In this document: piece after piece, positions 1 through 4,096 of the stretch | How the letters are laid out: every line of letters begins with the position of its first letter | How positions within the stretch are numbered: the stretch's first letter is position 1 | Assembly (NCBI GenBank): GCA_964426075.1 | Contig: CAYROP010000033.1 | Location: forward strand, 1 to 6,685 | DNA length: 6,685 bases | Source of the DNA: CAYQLK01 sp964426075 | Lineage (GTDB): Bacteria; Patescibacteriota; Microgenomatia; CAYQLK01 | Reading direction: 5' to 3' | Notes under the pieces: model-generated | What the model was told of the DNA's origin: nothing | Databases searched by the model: none | What the model saw: the letters and a program-made list of their open reading frames with translations, nothing else | Made by a program: the position numbers and the translations under genes

Positions 1-2082
1 TAAAGCCCACAAGACGGCAGGATCAAGCTCGGAATAATCTTTGGCAACTGTTTCGTTATCACGATCAGTTCCAAGAATTAACATTGTTAAGTCATTACTC
101 CCAATACTTATCCCATCAATTCCGACTTTGATAAATTCTTCAAGCATAATAACGTTCGAAGGTATTTCGGCCATCATAAAAAACTTAAAACTTGTGTCTC
201 TAAAAAGTCCGGACTTTGTAACGATCCGGCGAACTTGGACCAGTTCGGGTACATTACGCACAAATGGCACCATTAAGTGTAAATTGTTAAGACCAAATTT
301 TCGCACTTTTTTAATTGCTTCTAACTCGAGGTTAAAAACAGCTGGATCACTGATATAACGAAAACTACCGCGATACCCCAGCATCGGATTGCTTTCTTGT
401 GGTTCGTAGGCATCTCCGCCGATAAGATTACGATATTCATTAGTCTTAAAATCGCTTGCTCTGTAAATAACTGGCCTAGGATAGAAGGCTTTGGCAAAGT
501 TAAACATGCCATCCGCAAGGTTATTTGTATACTCCAGACTTTTTTTATCGTGAATAGCTTTTTTGGGATGAACTCCAATTCCGCTCATCATAAATTCCGC
601 TCGCAACAACCCTACACCGTCGCAGTTTTTAACGGCAATTTGAGAAGCCAGTTCTGGTTCAGCAAGATTGACATAAACTTTAGTAGCGGTCACAAGCTCT
701 TCAGGTTTTTTGTAAATTTTGGGATTAACATTTATGTGAGTAATGTGAGGTGCGCCCTTGTAAACAACCCCTGAGGATCCATCAACGGTTATAACCTGTC
801 CAGTTTTTAATAGTCTAGTGGCTTTTTCTGTACCCACTACGGCTGGAATACCAAGCTCTCTGGAAACAATTGCCGCATGGCTGGTCCTGCCACCTTTGTC
901 TGTAACAACGGCGACTGCTTTTTTCATCCCTGGAACAAAATCTGGATTGGTCATTGTTGTAACCAATACATCACCAGGAAGAATTTTATTAATCTCTTTT
1001 GGAGAAGAAATAATTTTGACCGGCCCATAAGCAATACCTGGAGAGGCCGGAGCTCCTTCAAGGATTAGAGCCAATTTTGTACTGTGAATATCTCCACTGG
1101 TAGCTGTTGATGATTTTTCAGATTTTGGAGTGATCGTAGTAATCGGTCTGGTTTGGGTAATAAATACTTTACCTTTGGAATATGCCCATTCAATGTCTTG
1201 CGGAAAAAAATAATGATTTTCTAGACTTTTACCAATTTTGGCAATTTGGACAATTACTTTATCGGGGATCTTTTGCGCGGATTGTTTTTTTACACTGACA
1301 GGAATTTTGGAGGTGACTGATCCATGTTTGGAGAGTTGATTTTTCTGTGTTGAAATTACTTTTTCTAAAATCTTGTAGTCTGATTTGGCAACTTCATAAT
1401 GGTCCGGGGTGGCTTGTCCTTGGACGATCATTTCTCCTAGTCCCCATACGGATTCAATAATAATTTTTGTTTTGTCCCCTAACACCGGATCGACTGTAAA
1501 CATAACTCCGGAAACTTCTGATTCGACCATCAGTTGAACCGGAACTGCAATACCAACTTTTAACTGGTCGAATTTTTGTTCTCTACGATAAAAAATAGCT
1601 CTGGTTTCAAATAACGATGCCCAACATTTTTTGACATGATCGACAACCTCATCAGCACCTTTGATATTAAGATATGTTGCCTGCTGGCCAGCAAAGGATG
1701 CTTCAGGTAAATCTTCAGCCGTAGCAGAGGAGCGAATCGCAACATATTTATCTCTTAAGCCTGATAGTTTGCCGTAATAACTGCGAATTTGGTGAGCAAG
1801 ATCGTCAGGTACTTTGGCTTGAATAATAAGTTTTTTAATTTGAAGGGAAGCTTGTTGAATAATTTCAACATTACTTAAATCTGCCTCATCGAGAATGCTT
1901 TTGATCTGCTTTTTGAGGCCAGATGATTCTAAAAAATCAAAATATGCTTGCGCCGTGACAATATAGCCGTTCGGAACGGGAGCTTTGGCTCTTTGCATTT
2001 CACCAAGATTTGCACCTTTGCCACCAACAAGACCAATATCAGATTTGGATACTTCTTTAAACCAAACAATGTCGCGATTCAT
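1..2082 (-). CDS. ppsA: Phosphoenolpyruvate synthase (pyruvate, water dikinase), C-terminus cut by window edge
   Basis: Makes phosphoenolpyruvate from pyruvate and ATP, releasing AMP and phosphate; a cytosolic gluconeogenic enzyme. The 694 visible residues show the family order. An N-terminal ATP-binding domain (about 1-315) carries GGKGANLGEM (20-29), RSSATAEDLPEASFAGQQ (117-134) and DIEWA (296-300). The swivelling phosphohistidine domain (about 340-440) carries GGRTSHAAIVSRELGIPAVVG with catalytic His402. The PEP/pyruvate TIM barrel (from about 465) carries GLLRAEF and GSNDLT (661-666). The frame is open to base 1, so the last part, including the expected catalytic Cys motif, lies outside. 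E. coli PpsA has about 792 residues. ATG at 2082 is chosen because an in-frame TAA lies about 40 nt upstream with no other ATG between, and the protein begins as the family does. No Shine-Dalgarno sequence is visible. It follows the holA-like gene after 55 nt. Pyruvate phosphate dikinase is the main alternative, but the N-terminal layout and GSNDLT context fit PEP synthase better. Confidence 0.95.
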   Translation of the reverse strand, partial: MNRDIVWFKEVSKSDIGLVGGKGANLGEMQRAKAPVPNGYIVTAQAYFDFLESSGLKKQIKSILDEADLSNVEIIQQASLQIKKLIIQAKVPDDLAHQIRSYYGKLSGLRDKYVAIRSSATAEDLPEASFAGQQATYLNIKGADEVVDHVKKCWASLFETRAIFYRREQKFDQLKVGIAVPVQLMVESEVSGVMFTVDPVLGDKTKIIIESVWGLGEMIVQGQATPDHYEVAKSDYKILEKVISTQKNQLSKHGSVTSKIPVSVKKQSAQKIPDKVIVQIAKIGKSLENHYFFPQDIEWAYSKGKVFITQTRPITTITPKSEKSSTATSGDIHSTKLALILEGAPASPGIAYGPVKIISSPKEINKILPGDVLVTTMTNPDFVPGMKKAVAVVTDKGGRTSHAAIVSRELGIPAVVGTEKATRLLKTGQVITVDGSSGVVYKGAPHITHINVNPKIYKKPEELVTATKVYVNLAEPELASQIAVKNCDGVGLLRAEFMMSGIGVHPKKAIHDKKSLEYTNNLADGMFNFAKAFYPRPVIYRASDFKTNEYRNLIGGDAYEPQESNPMLGYRGSFRYISDPAVFNLELEAIKKVRKFGLNNLHLMVPFVRNVPELVQVRRIVTKSGLFRDTSFKFFMMAEIPSNVIMLEEFIKVGIDGISIGSNDLTMLILGTDRDNETVAKDYSELDPAVLWAL

Positions 2083-2137
2083 ATGGGCAGTTAGCTTTAT
2101 CTTACAACATATTTAGTGCATGTTTTAAGCGTTAAAT

Positions 2138-2809
2138 TTAAATAGAAATAAGTTCGACTGCAAAATGCTGGTTATAGAGATCAGGGTTAGACGAACTTTT
2201 TTCTCTAATTTCGATACTTAGAAGCTTACGATAAAGCCTAATAAGCTGAGGTAGGGTAAATGTTTTGGTTTGTGAAATGAGTTGATTTTTTTGCCAAGGC
2301 TGACCATTAAAACTTTCTGGTGAGGTTGCCACGATAATTAAATCGCGAATACGATTTTGAATCATAGTCATTACAATCGGTTCTGCAGTATCGGCAATAT
2401 TAACCTCAAGCAGGTGAATAAATTGTGCAGTTTTTTGCGGTGTAAGACTATTAAGTAAATTAAATATTTCTGTTCGAGAATCAATATTAAAAATTTGCAT
2501 TTTTTTCTTAAATGTCGGAGGGATGCGTCCAATGTTTTTACCAACAGCTTCAAAAATTGCAGAGTTGTTTGAGAGGTTTTTTTCAATTGTCTGCCAAATT
2601 TGTGCGTTGGTTAACGAAAAATTTACAAAAATAAATACTGTTTGAGAAAACATGTCTGTTAGTTGTAGTTTTTCTGATAATTCGCTGTCTGTAACTGACG
2701 ACAGATCAATCTCAACAAAATTAGCATCATTAAATGTTTTTTTAAGTTCGATAAACTTTTTCCTGGCTGTGACAGTGTCGCTACCGGTAACAAGATAAAT
2801 ATTACTCAT
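2138..2809 (-). CDS. holA: DNA polymerase III delta subunit-like protein (HolA family), shortened
   Basis: Probable delta subunit of the clamp loader, which opens the sliding clamp during replication. At 223 residues it is much shorter than typical HolA (about 330-345). The start, IYLVTGSDTVTARKKFIELK (4-23), resembles the first strand and helix of the delta N-terminal domain. Residues 113-160 (EIFNLLNSL, then TAEPIVMTMIQNRIRDLIIV) match the beginning of the C-terminal collar domain. Residues 184-213 (FTLPQLIRLYRKLLSIEIREK, then SSSNPDLYN) match the late collar helices, which in many homologues read as a helix ending in a Lys-Ser/Thr-Gly-like turn before a final helix. The middle helical domain appears to be missing: only about 10 residues separate the end of domain I (near 105) from the collar start (113). 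The ATG forms a TAATG overlap with the upstream lipoprotein stop, suggesting translational coupling. Assignment rests on pattern recognition; a divergent paralogue with a full-length HolA elsewhere is possible. Confidence 0.72.
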   Translation of the reverse strand: MSNIYLVTGSDTVTARKKFIELKKTFNDANFVEIDLSSVTDSELSEKLQLTDMFSQTVFIFVNFSLTNAQIWQTIEKNLSNNSAIFEAVGKNIGRIPPTFKKKMQIFNIDSRTEIFNLLNSLTPQKTAQFIHLLEVNIADTAEPIVMTMIQNRIRDLIIVATSPESFNGQPWQKNQLISQTKTFTLPQLIRLYRKLLSIEIREKSSSNPDLYNQHFAVELISI

Positions 2810-2811
2810 TA
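2807..2811 (-). promoter_or_regulatory. TAATG stop-start overlap coupling lipoprotein and holA-like gene
   Basis: On the minus strand TAATG combines the lipoprotein TAA stop and the delta-like ATG start, sharing one base. No Shine-Dalgarno sequence is present in the preceding AGTTTTAAA, so the second gene probably depends on re-initiation by ribosomes finishing the first. Confidence 0.7.
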
Positions 2812-3372
2812 TTTAAAACTAAGCGTTTCAAGTAGGTGAATAACTTGAGCTAAAGTTTGAGCTTGGTCGTTGGTGGTAAACCAAATCGTAATTGGAGGTT
2901 TTTTGCCTTGAGCAGGTAGGTTCATCGTTAAAACTACTCCCCCACCATCTAATTCAGTAAGGTTGGCTGAAACCTGACGATTGTCAACTTTAATAATTTT
3001 GTTTTGAGTCGGACGAGCTTTGGATTTTTGTTCATCAGTTAAGGCATAGGGCAGGTTTTGGTTATAAAAAATTTGCGTTGTTGTTTGGTTAAAACTAATT
3101 TCCACATAGTTTTTGTTTGCAAAACTATCATAGTAAACCTGCCAGTCAGCTGGAGCAAAGAAGGTAAGTTTTAGATTATCGATATTATTTAAAATAAATC
3201 CCTGCTCATCGACTGTTGGAGTGACCTGCTTACTTATTACGACTGGCGTAGGAACATTTGGGGTTGGAGTAATACTAATGGAAGCAGGTTGAGTCTTATT
3301 GCAAGATGAAATAATGACCAAAGATGTAATAATTGTAAACAGAAACGAAAAAGTCTTTGTATTGAATCTCAT
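2809..3372 (-). CDS. Predicted lipoprotein of unknown function
   Basis: A 187-residue exported protein that I cannot assign to a named family. Residues 1-23 form a lipoprotein signal peptide: positive start (R2, K6), hydrophobic core (about 8-20), and lipobox I21-S22-S23-C24, so Cys24 would be lipidated and anchor the protein on the outer face of the membrane. Residues 27-55 are a Thr/Pro/Val-rich, low-complexity linker (TPTPNVPTPVV at 35-45). The globular part (about 58-187) alternates beta-strand-like segments, for example LKLTFFAPADWQVYYD (67-82) and YVEISFNQTTTQIFYNQ (89-105), and ends in a helix (AQTLAQVIHLLETLSF). The 'PADW' after a strand resembles the start of PsbP-like or similar small lipoprotein domains, which is only a hint. 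Its stop overlaps the delta-subunit start by one base. It lies 25 nt after the metallo-hydrolase gene, with a hairpin in the gap. No Shine-Dalgarno sequence; the region before the ATG is T/A-rich. Confidence 0.85.
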   Translation of the reverse strand: MRFNTKTFSFLFTIITSLVIISSCNKTQPASISITPTPNVPTPVVISKQVTPTVDEQGFILNNIDNLKLTFFAPADWQVYYDSFANKNYVEISFNQTTTQIFYNQNLPYALTDEQKSKARPTQNKIIKVDNRQVSANLTELDGGGVVLTMNLPAQGKKPPITIWFTTNDQAQTLAQVIHLLETLSFK

Positions 3373-3374
3373 TT

Positions 3375-3403
3375 AAAAAATAATGTTTAGAACTATTCTA
3401 AAC
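3375..3403 (-). terminator. Weak intrinsic-terminator-like hairpin after the metallohydrolase gene
   Basis: A perfect 8-bp inverted repeat, GTTTAGAA-TAG-TTCTAAAC on the minus strand (3403-3385), overlaps the hydrolase stop codon TAG and is followed by ATTATTTTTT, ending at the lipoprotein ATG region. Geometry (stem, then T-run) fits an intrinsic terminator, but the stem has only two G-C pairs and a 3-nt loop, so any termination would be partial. It could instead be an operator or an mRNA-processing hairpin. Confidence 0.4.
3395..3400 (-). promoter_or_regulatory. Possible -10 element (TAGAAT) before the lipoprotein gene, inside the hairpin
   Basis: The same TAGAAT hexamer, within the octamer TAGAATAG, lies 22 nt before the lipoprotein ATG and forms part of the inverted repeat there. 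A start about 7 nt downstream would leave a leader of roughly 15 nt without a Shine-Dalgarno sequence. The overlap with the hydrolase stop codon and the absence of a clear -35 box make this a weak call. Confidence 0.18.
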
Positions 3404-4066
3404 CATTTTTGATTTGGCAAAATTAAAATCTTCGTGCATCTGCTTAATCATATCTTTTTCATTTTCCATGATTGATGTTCTGCCATGCCCAGGGAACACT
3501 TGAGTGTCATCCGGCAGATCAATGAGTTTCATAAGACTATCAAACATTTTCTCTGGTTCGGAGGTTGGCAGATCTATTCTGCCGATTAACCCCTGGAAAA
3601 GAGTATCACCAGTAAAAACACTTTTTAGCTGTGGGGAGTAATAACAAACAGAACCGGGAGTGTGTCCTGGTACGGTAATGCATCTGATTTCTATTTCTCC
3701 TAGAAGAAATTTTTGCTCATCTTCGATGGCAATATCAGCTTTGCCGGCAATAATTGGAAAGTCGAATTTTTTAGCAAAATTACTAAAATCAGTTTCTAAT
3801 AGCTGTGCGTCGTCCCTGCCAATAGCAATCTGCACAGTTGAAACAATATCTTTAATAATACCGTTATGTGCGACATGATCCGGATGATAATGGGTATTAA
3901 AAATATATTTCAAATGAGCTTGTTCTTTGGCAAACTCATCTAATATCAAATCAGAATCTCCACCAGGGTCGATAACACAGCCGACTTTGGCATCGCGGTC
4001 AATGATGATATATGGGTGTACCCTAATTGGACCAGAGGTAAGCGACTTAACATAAAATTTTTCCAT
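3398..4066 (-). CDS. Metallo-beta-lactamase-fold hydrolase, glyoxalase II-like (GloB/YcbL type)
   Basis: A complete 222-residue cytosolic metallohydrolase of the hydroxyacylglutathione hydrolase-like branch. The full set of metal ligands is present: THYHPDH (58-64, giving H59, H61, D63, H64), PGHTPGS (133-139, H135), FTGDTLFQGLIGRIDLP (151-167, D154) and FPGHG (191-195, H194). These positions bind a two-metal centre in the family. VIDPGGD (31-37) is the usual opening strand-turn. The short C-terminus without the glutathione-binding extension of classical glyoxalase II (about 250-260 residues) points to the YcbL-like group, whose physiological thioester substrate is often unknown. Persulfide dioxygenases share this fold but show a different substrate-site pattern, and I cannot exclude that activity. 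The ATG at 4066 gives the canonical N-terminus (EKFYVKSL). An AAGG lies only 1-2 nt from the ATG, too close for a normal ribosome site. It starts 30 nt after the stop of the large repeat-protein gene. Confidence 0.93.
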   Translation of the reverse strand: MEKFYVKSLTSGPIRVHPYIIIDRDAKVGCVIDPGGDSDLILDEFAKEQAHLKYIFNTHYHPDHVAHNGIIKDIVSTVQIAIGRDDAQLLETDFSNFAKKFDFPIIAGKADIAIEDEQKFLLGEIEIRCITVPGHTPGSVCYYSPQLKSVFTGDTLFQGLIGRIDLPTSEPEKMFDSLMKLIDLPDDTQVFPGHGRTSIMENEKDMIKQMHEDFNFAKSKMV

Positions 4067-4074
4067 ACCTTGCT

Positions 4075-4080
4075 ATTCTA
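4075..4080 (-). promoter_or_regulatory. Possible -10 element (TAGAAT) just before the metallohydrolase gene
   Basis: On the minus strand TAGAAT (5 of 6 match to TATAAT) ends 8 nt before the ATG at 4066, so a transcript from it would start at or next to the ATG, that is, leaderless or nearly so. This would fit the lack of a properly spaced ribosome site. No good -35 box is seen at 16-18 nt upstream, which keeps confidence low. Confidence 0.22.
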
Positions 4081-4096
4081 CGCGAAAAATATGGGC

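Noticed and set aside
41..1068. Plus-strand open frames at 41-358, 397-774, 818-1030 and 877-1068
   Set aside because: They lie opposite the conserved PEP synthase coding sequence, have no family resemblance, and are shadows of it.
321..1745. Minus-strand open frames at 321-578 and 1560-1745
   Set aside because: They are out-of-frame readings inside PEP synthase, whose own frame is intact and conserved across both stretches.
2092..2127. Possible promoter before ppsA (TAAGAT with TTAAAA upstream)
   Set aside because: TAAGAT matches the -10 consensus at only 4 of 6 and the -35 candidate is poor; chance matches are expected in such AT-rich sequence.
2123..2137. Short inverted repeat TTTAA-GCG-TTAAA between holA-like gene and ppsA, possible terminator
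   Set aside because: Only 5 A/T pairs and no following T-run on the minus strand; too weak to call.
2371..2586. Minus-strand open frame within the holA-like gene
   Set aside because: Out-of-frame shadow; the 223-residue frame has the family-like sequence and a coupled start.
3660..3878. Plus-strand open frame opposite the metallohydrolase
   Set aside because: The opposite strand encodes the conserved metal-binding motifs; this frame has no recognisable content.
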